Positions 30,593-40,840 of a stretch of 64,000 bases of DNA are shown here, in pieces. The notes under the pieces are model-generated. The model ran no database searches, was not told where the DNA came from, and saw nothing but the letters and a program-made list of their open reading frames with translations. Source of the DNA: Bifidobacterium sp. ESL0745 (GTDB lineage: Bacteria; Actinomycetota; Actinomycetes; Actinomycetales; Bifidobacteriaceae). The stretch lies in the NCBI RefSeq assembly GCF_029433335.1, contig NZ_JAQTHX010000001.1, positions 1,488,001 to 1,552,000 of the forward strand, read 5' to 3'. The position numbers and the translations under genes are program-made. The number at the start of each line of letters is the position of its first letter. Positions within the stretch are counted from its first letter, which is position 1.

Positions 30593-33500
30593 TCATCGAT
30601 GCCGTGGGCGATACCGGTTTTGCGCCAGCGCCATCAGCATAACGGCACCGAAGAGAGATGCACCGGCAAGGAGCAGCACCGCGGTGACCGACGCCCCGGT
30701 GACCACAAGAGGGGTGCCCACCATCGGAGGATCGACCGGGGCAGTCACAGCGTCCGCCACTGATTCAGGTTTAGGCTCAGAACCTGGTTCTGGTTCCGGC
30801 TCAGGCTGCGGGATTCGCTGACCGTTCCAGTCATCAAGATTGGAATCAACAGGCTCCATCATGGCCATAGACCGGCCTGCCACGTTGACAATCTTTGTAT
30901 TCTGAAAATCATCGGAACTCCACTGATTCGGGACCTCACCATGAGCTCCATGCATCGCAACACTGTCAGACAAGATAGGAGATTCAAAGCCGTTGTCGAC
31001 GTGAAGAGGCTGATCGGGAGCGGGAAGCACCGGAACATTGATTTCAATGCCATCGCTTGTCCCTTCATCGCCGGAGTCCGCACCCCACGGGTTCAGACTG
31101 GTTCGGGAAATTTCGACAAGCGGAGTGCCGGTGACCTTCGCACGGTCAGCGTGTTTGGCGGTGACATCTTTCAACGTACCGACCACATCCACATGCTCGC
31201 CGGGCTTGAGTATCAGGGACGACCAATCCTTTGGATATTTGAAATCGGTAACAATGCCGTCTCCGGCAAGGGTTGTGTCGGCGATCTTCAGATCACTGGC
31301 CTTGAACTGCGCACCGTGCCCGTCTTTCTCATCACTGGTGTTGGTGATTGTGAATACGATTTCCGTATCCCCCACGATATCCAGTGCTTCTTCGGGATGA
31401 TCACGGTCACCTTTTGCCCAACCGCTAGGCTTGTCCCACTTCTCGATATAGAGCGCGGGAACAAGCTCAGGCGTGCAGGTCCAGGCAACATTCGATTCGT
31501 AAGCATGTCCATTGAGCGTCTCGATGAACTTGTTCTCATGACGCTCTGTGGATTTAACTCGTTTGACCTGTATATAGATCTGCCAACCCTGCTCATGCAC
31601 GGTATCTGCGGAAACAAGCCGTCGATAGAGCTCAGTCGCCGCAACGGTTATTTTCATCTGTTTGCCCGCATTGCCGGAATCGCCGGGACTGCTTGAATCG
31701 GATTTAAAATCCCCTTTCTCGCCTGCACTGCGGGGAGAAACATTGCCATCGTCAGCCACCAAGGTGAACAGATCATCACCGAATTTGCCAATCGCGTCAA
31801 ATCCGCTGCCTGCGATCCTGTCTCCTTTATACGCCATCACTCCACCATCTGCAGCATGGAGGTCACGCGTCGCGTAAACGGCCCATTGACCGGTGTATTG
31901 GTCGTAGGCGGGATCGAGGTCGTCGACGATACTCCAGTCTTTTATATCCGGGTAAGCACGATCCGCCGGCAAAATGGTGCTGTCCAAGCGGTAAAGAAAT
32001 ACGCTGCCCTTATACACGCTGGAACCATTCACGCTTCCCCCACCTACCTTGACAACCACATCCTTCGCCGGGTTCATCGGTTTCAGAGGATTGGAGACCT
32101 CATTGCTCTCTTTACGCAGAGCGTTCTCGACCTGAACGGCCTTGTTCTTCACCACATATCCGTCGGCGACCTTCTGCACGGTGTAGGGAATCGTGATGTG
32201 ATAATGCTGACCGAGCAACGCCTGATCAATGGCCGGATCGGCCAAAGGATTGTGAACGTCCGAATCTGCATAATCCTTCAAGTTCTTTGGCTGCGGGTCA
32301 CCTTTAAGGGTCTCTCCGGAAGCCGTCACGAATGTATCGACCTGTTTGGCAAACGCATAAGCCACACCATCGAGCACTTGAATGTTGAATTTTGCAGTAT
32401 GGTCCCGGCCATCATCGCCAGTCACAGTGATTCCGGTCGGATCGACTTTCAGATATTCCTCGTCGAAGTCGTCGACAACCCCCAACCTCCACACGTTGTA
32501 GGCCTGACTGGTCTGGGTGGCATCCAAGTCAATGACGTAGTTGCCGGTGTCACCCATCAGAAGCGTCTTTCCGTCAATGGAAACGCTGGGATCGCCTTGC
32601 TCCTGGCTTTGGAAATCATGCTTGGCCGGCCGCAGACTTGGAGGGATGTTGAACACCTCATTGCTCGGCGTAAACGAGTTGTTCAGGATAAGCCCCCACT
32701 GATTGTTGACCTGATGATCAACGGGCGCATCAAGCGAGACAATACCCTCAAACCTCAATTGCAACCGAGGTGTTCCTCCGGAACGCCATTGTGCGATGAG
32801 CGCCGCATCGGTGAAGTTCACCGCAACCTGATGCGCATCCAAATCCCACGTGGTTGCATACTTCGATTTTGAAACCATACGTCCACTGTTGAGATCTATC
32901 AGCTCAAGGGTCTGTTTGTCGGGCTCAAGATATTGGTCATATTGGTCGGTCAACGTGACGGTTTTCACCTGATAAGCCAGGCCTGCGGGCAGATGCGGCT
33001 GGGTGTCGAGATTGTATTCGACTTTCTGCCCGGGGTAAACGACCTTGCCGTCGATAGAATCCTGTGAGCCACCTTCGGAAGCCTCACCTACGACATCCTT
33101 TTTCGCCGATGGCACGTAACCGGCAATCCTAGGCATGTTCGTATCCTTCTTTTGTCGGTTGATCTGAATCGAAGCCGCATTAAGGAGGTCGGCACCGCCC
33201 GCGTCGGTAGAGAAGGAAAGCTCCTCTCCAGGTTGCTTGCCGAAATCCTCACGCACCTGTTTTGCGCCCCTGCCATTGGCGTAATTGACTCTGAACGGTA
33301 CCAGCATCGTCACTTGCACCGGACCGGTATGCCGGGAAAGCTCGGCAAGCCAATCCTTCTTCGCACTGGCGGTAATCACCGTACCGTCCTGAGTGACGTC
33401 GAAATGCGAACTGACATCGGCCCCGGCCACATCATTGATGGCATCGACGCTCGATCGGGCACCGCTCGCGGCATCCGCCACATACATGCGCACATTCGAA

Positions 33501-36500
33501 AGCGCCTGCGGATCGACAAGATAATCCGCCTTCCCGTAGTCATCACTCAGTTTGAGTGTGTTGACCCCATATTCCAACGAAGAGGGGTCGGCAATCGGCA
33601 CATTCACCACGGCACCAATCTGGTCGCCATCAAGGAACGTCAGGTTATCGCCGCCGGTTGCATTCGTCCTGTTCGGGTCGATCACCAAGCGCCATTTTCC
33701 GTTATCGTCAAGCTTCACCCAACTCTTGTCGGGGTTCGGAGTCCAGACGTGTACTTGGGGTTCGTTGGTCGCAGCCGACTTCCCATTCCACTGCTCATAC
33801 CCTTTGTTGACAAGTGCGACCGACGTGTGCACGTCCAGATCCTGGTACATCCTTCCCGAAAGAACGAGTTTGACCTTACGATCGTTGATCCTTTTTCCGC
33901 TGCCACGGAGGATGGAGGATTTCGCGTTTGCTGTGGTCGTATGGCCGACGGTTGCAATCGAAAAATCAGATGTGCGATCGACACCATCCACATAGACTCT
34001 CGCTTTCGCATTTGGAAAATCGACATACTGAGCGGCACCGGTCCAATCGTCGGCAATCGAATACCGCGAAAGGTCCTTGGCAAGGTTCTTCGGCAACGCA
34101 CCGGTGACCACGACGGCTGCATCGTCGCCCGTCACATATGTTTTGCCATCGGCGGCCACATCGTTCGTATGGTTTACGTCGCTGACGGACAACGCCTCCT
34201 GCGTATCTTTCACCCACGCCTTGTTGGGATTCGGACTGCGAACCTGGACGATGGGCTCGTTGGCGGCAGCCGTCTTGCCGTTCCATTGCTCGGTTCCCTT
34301 GTTTGTGATCCTGTCAATAAGATTGTGCGCGTCAGTGGCAATGTTGAATGTGCCGTCCAATATCAGCTTGACCTTGCGGTCGCTGGCCCGATGGGCGCTA
34401 TCGGAGAGAATCGAAGGCTTGGCGCGGGCGGTGGTCACATGGCCGTTGGCGGAAATGACGAATTCACCGGTGCGATCAACGCCATCCACATACACTTTGG
34501 CCCTGCCACCCGGAAAATCCAAGTATTCTGCGGCTTGCGACCAGTCGTCTGCGATCGAATACCGGCTTAAATCCTTGGTAAGGTTTTTCGGCAAAGTCCC
34601 GTTGACCACGGTGGAGACCTGCTCGCCCGGAACGAACATACGATTGTCGCTGCCTTCTTGATTCGTATGATACGTGTCAACGACGCCCATGGCCTCAGCG
34701 GGATCCGTCGCCCATGCCTTGTTGGGGTTGGGGCTGCGTACCTGTACAGTGGGCTCGTTGGTGGCAGCCGTCTTGCCGTTCCATTGCTCGGCTCCCTTGT
34801 TTTTGATGCCATCGATAAGGTTATGTGCATCCGTCGCGATGTTGAAGGTGCCATCCAGTATCAGCTTGACCTTGCGGTCGTTGGCCCGATGACCGCTGCC
34901 GGACAGAATTGAGGGCCGAGCACTGGCGGTGGTCACATGGCCATCGGTGGAAATCAAGAAATCACCGGTGCGCTCGACGCCATCCACATACACTTTGGCG
35001 TTGTCATTCGGGAAATCCAGATAGTTCGCTGCCTGTGACCAGTCGTCCGTGATCGAATACCGGCTGAGGTCTTTGGCAAGGTTTTTCGGCAAAGTCCCGT
35101 TGACAACGGTGGAGATCCGCTCACCTGGAACGAACATACAATTATCACTGCCAGCCCGATTGGTTCGATGCGAGTCTGAGGCATCCATAGACATGGCAGG
35201 GTCTGCCGTCCATACCTTGTTGGGATTGGGACTGCGCATCAATACCGGTGGCGTATTGGTGGCCGCATCCTGCCCATTCCACTTTTCCCCGCCTGAGTTC
35301 GTCATCGACACCGCTTCAGTGGCGCTTGCCTCAGACTTGAACCGACCGTCCAGCACAAGCTTCACCTTGCGGTCATTCGTCTGATGGGCGGAACCAACAA
35401 GAATGGACGGCTTTGCGCTTGCAACGGTTTTCGATCCCACAGTTGTGACGATGAAATCGCCTGTGCGATCCACACCGTCGACATACACCTTCGTGTTTTC
35501 GTTTGGGAAGTCGACATATTGGGATGCGCCGGTCCAATCGTCGGTAAGCGAATACTGCGAGAGGTCCTGTACTAGATCCTTGGGCAGCACGCCGTTGACC
35601 ACGCTCGAGACACGGTCACCCGGCACAAAGGTCCTGCCGTCGGCTCCGGAATTATTGGCATGCCCGGGATCAGCCGTGGCAAGGGCTTCGTTCGGATCAG
35701 TAGTCCAAGTCTTGTCCGGATTCGGATCACGGGTCAGGAATTGATAGAGCGGCGTATCTACAAAACCGTTCTTGTTCCATGAAACCGAAGCGATGTCGGC
35801 TACAACGCTTGTATCAGGATCATGCACAATCACCTGAAACGTGAAGCTGAATTCATGGTCCAATGGCAGCTGCCCAATGCCCGCCACCGTATCCGCACTC
35901 ACCATATTCAAGCCACGATCCCAGACCATCACGAACTGATTGGATACATCGGTTTCGGCCGTCAGATCCATGACCTTCATCCCGGACACATCGTAATTGA
36001 CACCGTTCGCGCTGATGACATCCTTAAAATGCATCTCATAGCCGCCACGACCGGTGTAGGACTTGATCGCCGTCGTGTTTGCCATGCCGTTGACGCTGGT
36101 GCCTTCCTGTATCTGCTTTGTAGGAGCCGGAGGAGGCAAAGAAGTCACAAACCACTGCTCTGCCGGATCGTTGAAACCGACATGATTTACATCTGCCGAC
36201 ATCTTCCCCTGCTTCCTGACATTGACATCGAACCGATACGCACCTTCCTGCCAATGATTCATTCCAAGATCGGAAGGAACGAACGGCGGAGACAAAGAAT
36301 CACCGTTGTTATGAATCAAACCCGTTTTCGTCGACTCGTTGGCTGGAACATATCCGTCAGCCTGACCGTCATAATGCAACGTCACATCGGCATTCACATC
36401 CTCGATTATCGGCGAGCCGTTGCGACTTGCATGTATCTGGTCTCGCACCTCATCGCCGGCTCCGACGACAAGTCCGAATGGCGCCTGTTGGCTTGTCGAT

Positions 36501-37159
36501 ACCGACAAACTGTATTCCGCCGGCTTCGGCTCATACTGGTCAAGCACGATAACCCCCAACGTGCCCGCGGTCGCCGAACCCGAAGCAGCTTGTGCAAGAC
36601 TATTGACCGAAGTATCAGGCTGATCCCAAAAAGACTCATTCGTTCGGTATTCAGCACCTTGGTTGCTATACGTTTTCCCGGATGTCAGGGAAGTCCAGTT
36701 TTTAGCCCACATGTCGGCATTTGCCCTAGCATAGGCGTTGTAGACATCGCCTGCGCCGGTCACGAAGCCTACGCCGGCTAACCGGCACTTCGCATTGCCT
36801 ATTTGGTCGGGATGGTGCGCGTCGAAATTGAACCTGCACTTGGACAGCGCCCCAGATGTCACTGCGTCGATCGTATCGTTCGCACGCGTCGACCCATCAC
36901 TCGACTTGCCCACCGACCCCATCGCCGCCAGAACGTTTTTCCGATTCGGCTCGCCGAACGCCCCGTCCATATCGTCCTTATAAGCCCAATACTGGTGGAA
37001 TTCCCCACCGCCGCCACCATGGCTGTTATTGTCGTGATCCTCGGATCCGCCCGCCCAAGCCACACTGGGGACGAGCATCGCCACAGCTGTCAAAACGGCA
37101 GCCCAACAGGCCAGCAGATGCCTGATGCCGCCAGTCCTAAAGACTTTATGTCCCATCAT
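30593..37159 (-). CDS. Giant repetitive cell-wall adhesin with isopeptide-type domains
   Basis: A 2,188-residue exported protein. The ATG at 37159 has GGAGGAG upstream and starts a signal peptide with basic HKVFR and hydrophobic core LLACWAAVLTAVAMLV, then a VAWA cleavage-site region. An N-terminal globular region is followed by four near-identical domains of about 165 residues and a divergent fifth, then several antigen I/II-like isopeptide-domain modules (for example KDVVVKVGGGSVNGSSVYKG). It ends in a Pro/Glu linker, a hydrophobic helix and RPRHR. The expected LPXTG is LVVTG in PLVVTGASV. No sortase is nearby. Role in adhesion is inferred from architecture. Confidence 0.85.
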   Translation of the reverse strand: MMGHKVFRTGGIRHLLACWAAVLTAVAMLVPSVAWAGGSEDHDNNSHGGGGGEFHQYWAYKDDMDGAFGEPNRKNVLAAMGSVGKSSDGSTRANDTIDAVTSGALSKCRFNFDAHHPDQIGNAKCRLAGVGFVTGAGDVYNAYARANADMWAKNWTSLTSGKTYSNQGAEYRTNESFWDQPDTSVNSLAQAASGSATAGTLGVIVLDQYEPKPAEYSLSVSTSQQAPFGLVVGAGDEVRDQIHASRNGSPIIEDVNADVTLHYDGQADGYVPANESTKTGLIHNNGDSLSPPFVPSDLGMNHWQEGAYRFDVNVRKQGKMSADVNHVGFNDPAEQWFVTSLPPPAPTKQIQEGTSVNGMANTTAIKSYTGRGGYEMHFKDVISANGVNYDVSGMKVMDLTAETDVSNQFVMVWDRGLNMVSADTVAGIGQLPLDHEFSFTFQVIVHDPDTSVVADIASVSWNKNGFVDTPLYQFLTRDPNPDKTWTTDPNEALATADPGHANNSGADGRTFVPGDRVSSVVNGVLPKDLVQDLSQYSLTDDWTGASQYVDFPNENTKVYVDGVDRTGDFIVTTVGSKTVASAKPSILVGSAHQTNDRKVKLVLDGRFKSEASATEAVSMTNSGGEKWNGQDAATNTPPVLMRSPNPNKVWTADPAMSMDASDSHRTNRAGSDNCMFVPGERISTVVNGTLPKNLAKDLSRYSITDDWSQAANYLDFPNDNAKVYVDGVERTGDFLISTDGHVTTASARPSILSGSGHRANDRKVKLILDGTFNIATDAHNLIDGIKNKGAEQWNGKTAATNEPTVQVRSPNPNKAWATDPAEAMGVVDTYHTNQEGSDNRMFVPGEQVSTVVNGTLPKNLTKDLSRYSIADDWSQAAEYLDFPGGRAKVYVDGVDRTGEFVISANGHVTTARAKPSILSDSAHRASDRKVKLILDGTFNIATDAHNLIDRITNKGTEQWNGKTAAANEPIVQVRSPNPNKAWVKDTQEALSVSDVNHTNDVAADGKTYVTGDDAAVVVTGALPKNLAKDLSRYSIADDWTGAAQYVDFPNAKARVYVDGVDRTSDFSIATVGHTTTANAKSSILRGSGKRINDRKVKLVLSGRMYQDLDVHTSVALVNKGYEQWNGKSAATNEPQVHVWTPNPDKSWVKLDDNGKWRLVIDPNRTNATGGDNLTFLDGDQIGAVVNVPIADPSSLEYGVNTLKLSDDYGKADYLVDPQALSNVRMYVADAASGARSSVDAINDVAGADVSSHFDVTQDGTVITASAKKDWLAELSRHTGPVQVTMLVPFRVNYANGRGAKQVREDFGKQPGEELSFSTDAGGADLLNAASIQINRQKKDTNMPRIAGYVPSAKKDVVGEASEGGSQDSIDGKVVYPGQKVEYNLDTQPHLPAGLAYQVKTVTLTDQYDQYLEPDKQTLELIDLNSGRMVSKSKYATTWDLDAHQVAVNFTDAALIAQWRSGGTPRLQLRFEGIVSLDAPVDHQVNNQWGLILNNSFTPSNEVFNIPPSLRPAKHDFQSQEQGDPSVSIDGKTLLMGDTGNYVIDLDATQTSQAYNVWRLGVVDDFDEEYLKVDPTGITVTGDDGRDHTAKFNIQVLDGVAYAFAKQVDTFVTASGETLKGDPQPKNLKDYADSDVHNPLADPAIDQALLGQHYHITIPYTVQKVADGYVVKNKAVQVENALRKESNEVSNPLKPMNPAKDVVVKVGGGSVNGSSVYKGSVFLYRLDSTILPADRAYPDIKDWSIVDDLDPAYDQYTGQWAVYATRDLHAADGGVMAYKGDRIAGSGFDAIGKFGDDLFTLVADDGNVSPRSAGEKGDFKSDSSSPGDSGNAGKQMKITVAATELYRRLVSADTVHEQGWQIYIQVKRVKSTERHENKFIETLNGHAYESNVAWTCTPELVPALYIEKWDKPSGWAKGDRDHPEEALDIVGDTEIVFTITNTSDEKDGHGAQFKASDLKIADTTLAGDGIVTDFKYPKDWSSLILKPGEHVDVVGTLKDVTAKHADRAKVTGTPLVEISRTSLNPWGADSGDEGTSDGIEINVPVLPAPDQPLHVDNGFESPILSDSVAMHGAHGEVPNQWSSDDFQNTKIVNVAGRSMAMMEPVDSNLDDWNGQRIPQPEPEPEPGSEPKPESVADAVTAPVDPPMVGTPLVVTGASVTAVLLLAGASLFGAVMLMALAQNRYRPRHR
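33230..35735. repeat. Tandem ~495-bp coding repeats in the adhesin
   Basis: The phrase encoding PNPNK or PNPDK-W recurs near 35718, 35226, 34729, 34229 and 33733, a spacing of 492-500 bp. Units two to four are very similar at nucleotide level (shared VVNGTLPKNL, DLSRYSI, VYVDGV, WNGKTAATNEP). The last copy is divergent. Confidence 0.88.
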
Positions 37160-37762
37160 TACTTTCTCCTCCACTTTCCGATAGGATGGAGGAAGAGAGC
37201 CTGCAAAGGTCCTCTTCCAACCATTGGAGCCGTGGCCTCCGCCCGAATCCGCCAAGATCAACAACGGAGGGCACGGCAAACTTCTAAAACGGTCAGCCAA
37301 TCGGGCAAACCGAGTTGCTTAACCACACTTGAAGGTGCGACCAGTACGACCCGGATAACCCGACGAAACATTCATATTGTTTGGCTCGGCGTCATCTACG
37401 CTCACCATCAATGGTGTTGATCTGATCACTTCATCCATCTTTTCCGCCTTCCCGTTTATGCGATACTGCTCATCGTTGCATACCCGCAGAGATTTCCGCG
37501 TCGATTTTTGGTGGTGTGGTCGAATGATCGGAGTCTCGGCGTGTTGTGGATAACCTTGTTTTCACTGTCCACATTTCGGCGTTTTCATACAATCTTTGCC
37601 TCATTAATCCACATGATTATCAACAATTATGCATTACAATAAAATAGTTATCCACAAATTCTTCTGTAAACCTTGAAAATGCCAAAAGGCCTTCAAACCT
37701 GCCTTTACAATGAACCATACAGAACGATTCAGCAACATCGACAACGATGAGGCAGGTGCACA
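37160..37762. other. Divergent intergenic region upstream of the adhesin and glgE
   Basis: The 603 bases between the adhesin start and glgE contain no convincing gene. The half nearer glgE is AT-rich and holds three DnaA-box-like sequences. The adhesin's reading frame is open upstream of its chosen ATG to 37300, but that extension has no signal-peptide character. Promoters of both genes must lie here. Confidence 0.6.
37545..37656. promoter_or_regulatory. DnaA-box-like cluster upstream of glgE
   Basis: TTATCCACA occurs exactly on the plus strand at 37648-37656 and on the minus strand at 37545-37553 (seen as TGTGGATAA). A one-mismatch copy, TAATCCACA, lies at 37605-37613. The surrounding AT-rich DNA is about 100 bp upstream of glgE. 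No replication gene is near. Confidence 0.55.
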
Positions 37763-39976
37763 ATGCCAACCAAGACAACCAACCACGAATTCCGAGAACC
37801 GGCAACGCCGAGTATTCCCGTCAGCGCTCCGGGGCAGTTCGGACGGATAGTCATCCTGTCGATGACGCCTTGCAGCGAACGCGGGTCGTTCCCTGCCAAA
37901 GTCGAATTGGGCGAAATGTTCACCGTCACGGCCCAGATCTTCATCGAAGGCCGCAGCCACACGGGTGCCACCGCGGTTTTGCGCGACACGCACGGCGTAA
38001 TCAGCCGAAAAGTTGCGATGACCTGCATCAATCCCGGACTTGACTTATGGAAAGCCGATCTCAATGCCGGCAGCCCCAGCAATCTCAAGCCTTGGGATAA
38101 GGGTTTCGATGAAGTCAGGAACCGACTCGGCGAATGGACGGTCACACTGGAAGGCTGGGAGGATGTATATGCCTCTTGGCTGGCTGATGCCCGAATCAAG
38201 GTCGACGTGGATGACGATGCTGAAAACGCCTTGGTTTCAGGCTCTCAACTACTTGCACGCTGGGCCGAGAACGAAGACGCCAGGCTGAGCAACACCCAGC
38301 AAGACGTCCTGCGCAAGGCATCCCGGCAGCTGGCCGACGGTGCTTTGGACAACAAAACCAGGCTTTCCGCCGCCGACAACCCGGCCATCGAGGCATTACA
38401 TCATTCGAATCCGCTGCGCGACGGACTTACCGAAAGCGCCCCACAACGCTTCAAGGTCGAACGTCCCGAATCAAGCTTTACCGCTTGGTACCAGTTCTTC
38501 CCGCGCTCAGAAGGCGCGACACGAAATCCTGAAACCGGTGAAATCACTCAGGGAACGCTCAAAACCGCACTTGCAGGCCTTGATCGTGCAAAAGCCGAAG
38601 GATTCGACGTGGTCTATCTACCACCGATTTTCCCCATCGGCGTCACCAATCGCAAGGGACGAAACAACGCACTGGTCGCAGGCCCAACCGACCCCGGCTC
38701 CCCCTTCGGCATCGGTTCGACACTCGGCGGACACGATACCGTCGATCCACTGCTCGGCACTATGGACGATTTCAGAGCGTTCTGCGCCTATGCACACAAG
38801 CTGGGGCTGGAAATCGCGCTGGATTTCGCACTGCAATGCTCGCCTGACCATCCGTGGGTCAAGGAACATCCGAACTGGTTCCGTCACAAGCCTGACGGCA
38901 CCATCGCCTTCGCCGAGAACCCGCCGAAGAAGTATCAGGACATTTACCCCATCGATTTCAACATCGATATGCCCGGCATCGAAGCCGAGACCGAGCGCAT
39001 CATGGATCTTTGGATTGCCGCCGGTGTTACGATATTCCGCATCGACAACCCGCATACCAAGCCGGTCCGCTTCTGGCAGGATGTCATCGAAGCGGTGCAG
39101 CGTAAGCACCCGGAAATCCTCTTCCTGGCCGAAGCCTTCACACGCCCGGCTATCATGCGCGCGTTGAGCCTCGCGGGCTTCACCCAATCCCACAGTTACT
39201 TCCCCTGGCGCAACACCAAGGACGAGGTCGCCGAATACCTGCAAACCACCAACAGCGACGAAGCCTACTACCAGCGCAACACGTTCTGGCCTACCACGCC
39301 CGACATCCTCACCGATTACCTGCGCGACAACGGGCTTGAGGGGCACAAGGTCCGCGCGGTGCTGGCGGCCATGGGTTCGCCTTCATGGGGCATTTACAAC
39401 GGCTATGAACTCGTGGAGAACCGCCAGCAGGAAGGCCGCGAGGAGCAGGCCGACAACGAGAAGTACGAAATCAAGGTGCGCGACTGGGGCAAGGCCGATA
39501 AATATGGTATCGCCACGTTGCTCACCGAACTCAACCGCATTCGCAACGCCCACTCTGCCTGCCGCAGCTATCACGACCTGATGATGCTGTGGACCAGCGA
39601 TCCGGACATCGTCGCCTTCGCACGCCATATTCCGCCGATGCCAGCCGACGCAGCAGACGAACGAGACGACGCGAGCGCTATCAGCGCTAATAGCACAGGA
39701 GAACAAACCCCGAGCGATACGGCCAGCCCCGATACAGCAAACCCAACGCTCGGCGATACTCTCATCGTCGTGGTGAACCTTGATTGCAAGGCCGCGCACA
39801 CTTCGGAAGTGAACTTCGACCCGGCAACGCTCGGTCTGCCCCGCGACCACACCTTCGACGTCCACGATGAGCTCGGCGACGCAAGCTTCACTTGGTCGAG
39901 CAACAACAAGGTTACCCTCGACCCCGCCGAGCGTCCAGCTTATATTTTCAGTGTCAACAACACACAAGAAGCATGA
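37763..39976 (+). CDS. glgE: Alpha-1,4-glucan:maltose-1-phosphate maltosyltransferase
   Basis: GH13_3 enzyme that adds maltose from maltose-1-phosphate to alpha-glucan chains. N-terminal beta domains (residues 1-140) and a helical insert are followed by the barrel starting SSFTAWYQFFPRSEGA. The predicted nucleophile is Asp428 (TIFRIDNPHTKP) and the acid/base Glu457 (LFLAEAFTRP). The C-terminal domain has an Ala/Asp/Ser-rich insert of about 45 residues (near 630-675) that looks disordered. 737 aa is long against about 660-700 for the family, mainly because of that insert. AGGCAGG precedes the ATG. Neither treS nor mak is in the window. Confidence 0.94.
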   Translation: MPTKTTNHEFREPATPSIPVSAPGQFGRIVILSMTPCSERGSFPAKVELGEMFTVTAQIFIEGRSHTGATAVLRDTHGVISRKVAMTCINPGLDLWKADLNAGSPSNLKPWDKGFDEVRNRLGEWTVTLEGWEDVYASWLADARIKVDVDDDAENALVSGSQLLARWAENEDARLSNTQQDVLRKASRQLADGALDNKTRLSAADNPAIEALHHSNPLRDGLTESAPQRFKVERPESSFTAWYQFFPRSEGATRNPETGEITQGTLKTALAGLDRAKAEGFDVVYLPPIFPIGVTNRKGRNNALVAGPTDPGSPFGIGSTLGGHDTVDPLLGTMDDFRAFCAYAHKLGLEIALDFALQCSPDHPWVKEHPNWFRHKPDGTIAFAENPPKKYQDIYPIDFNIDMPGIEAETERIMDLWIAAGVTIFRIDNPHTKPVRFWQDVIEAVQRKHPEILFLAEAFTRPAIMRALSLAGFTQSHSYFPWRNTKDEVAEYLQTTNSDEAYYQRNTFWPTTPDILTDYLRDNGLEGHKVRAVLAAMGSPSWGIYNGYELVENRQQEGREEQADNEKYEIKVRDWGKADKYGIATLLTELNRIRNAHSACRSYHDLMMLWTSDPDIVAFARHIPPMPADAADERDDASAISANSTGEQTPSDTASPDTANPTLGDTLIVVVNLDCKAAHTSEVNFDPATLGLPRDHTFDVHDELGDASFTWSSNNKVTLDPAERPAYIFSVNNTQEA

Positions 39977-40226
39977 GATTCACAGATGATATAAAGGGTA
40001 TAAAGCCAACCGAATAAGGAACCAAAATCAATTCGCCACCTTTCGATTGCCATGAGAAAAGGAGGTTTCACAGAGCTGACCTCATCATTCGTAATCGATA
40101 AGCTGGGCATTTTGATAGACGCCAGGTTCCATAGCGGGTCACCCAACCTCCAACGGCGAGTATCTGCGCTAGACTTGGTTTCGGTAACAAAACCGTACAA
40201 ACAACGTACGTTCAAAAGGAGTAAAC

Positions 40227-40721
40227 ATGGCTGAAACGTTCAATGTCCTCGTTGAGATTCCGCGCGGATCGAAGAACAAGTATGAAGTGGATCAGGAAAC
40301 CGGCCGCATCGTGCTCGACCGCACCCTCTTCACCGCGATGGGCTATCCGGATGACTATGGCTACATCGAGGGCACGCTGGGCGAGGACGGCGATCCGCTT
40401 GACGCCTTGGTCATGATCCCGAATTCTGTGTTCCCTGGCTGCGTCATCAAGTGCCGCGCCGTGGGCCTTTACCATATGGAGGACGAAGAGGGCGGCGACG
40501 ACAAGGTCCTGTGCGTGCCTGCTGACGTGCGCTTCGACGACATCAAGGATGTCGACGACGTCAACGAATATCACAAGGCCGAAATCAAGCATTTCTTCGA
40601 GCAGTACAAGGCGCTGGAGCCTGGCAAGGAAGTCATGCCCGGCGATTACTGGACCGGCGTTGCCGAAGCCGAAAAGCAGATCAAGGCTTCCCGCGAGCGC
40701 CTCGCCGCTTCCAAGAAGTGA
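40227..40721 (+). CDS. ppa: Inorganic pyrophosphatase (family I)
   Basis: Hydrolyses pyrophosphate to phosphate in the cytoplasm and so drives biosynthetic reactions. 164 aa. The N-terminal VEIPRGSKNKYEVD, the catalytic-metal signature DGDPLDALVM, and the D-D-rich DVRFDDIKDVDDVNEYHKAEI are all present. AAAAGGAGTAAAC gives a strong ribosome-binding site. It is monocistronic with its own hairpin terminator. Confidence 0.97.
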   Translation: MAETFNVLVEIPRGSKNKYEVDQETGRIVLDRTLFTAMGYPDDYGYIEGTLGEDGDPLDALVMIPNSVFPGCVIKCRAVGLYHMEDEEGGDDKVLCVPADVRFDDIKDVDDVNEYHKAEIKHFFEQYKALEPGKEVMPGDYWTGVAEAEKQIKASRERLAASKK

Positions 40722-40800
40722 GCATCGGCTTATCTCAAACATCGGCTGGTTGCTGAATGATGACCATTAACTAGAAACCATTCGGCATTGATAGCTGCCT

Positions 40801-40840
40801 AAACCGGAACATGCACTATGCATCGTTCCGGTTTTGTTTT
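40801..40840 (+). terminator. Terminator of ppa
   Basis: 10-bp stem AAACCGGAAC / GTTCCGGTTT around a 14-nt loop, then TTTGTTTTG. Confidence 0.9.

Noticed and set aside
37160-37300. Longer adhesin start adding 47 residues
   Set aside because: The extension is polar and would bury the signal peptide; the ATG at 37159 has a strong ribosome-binding site directly ahead of the signal sequence.
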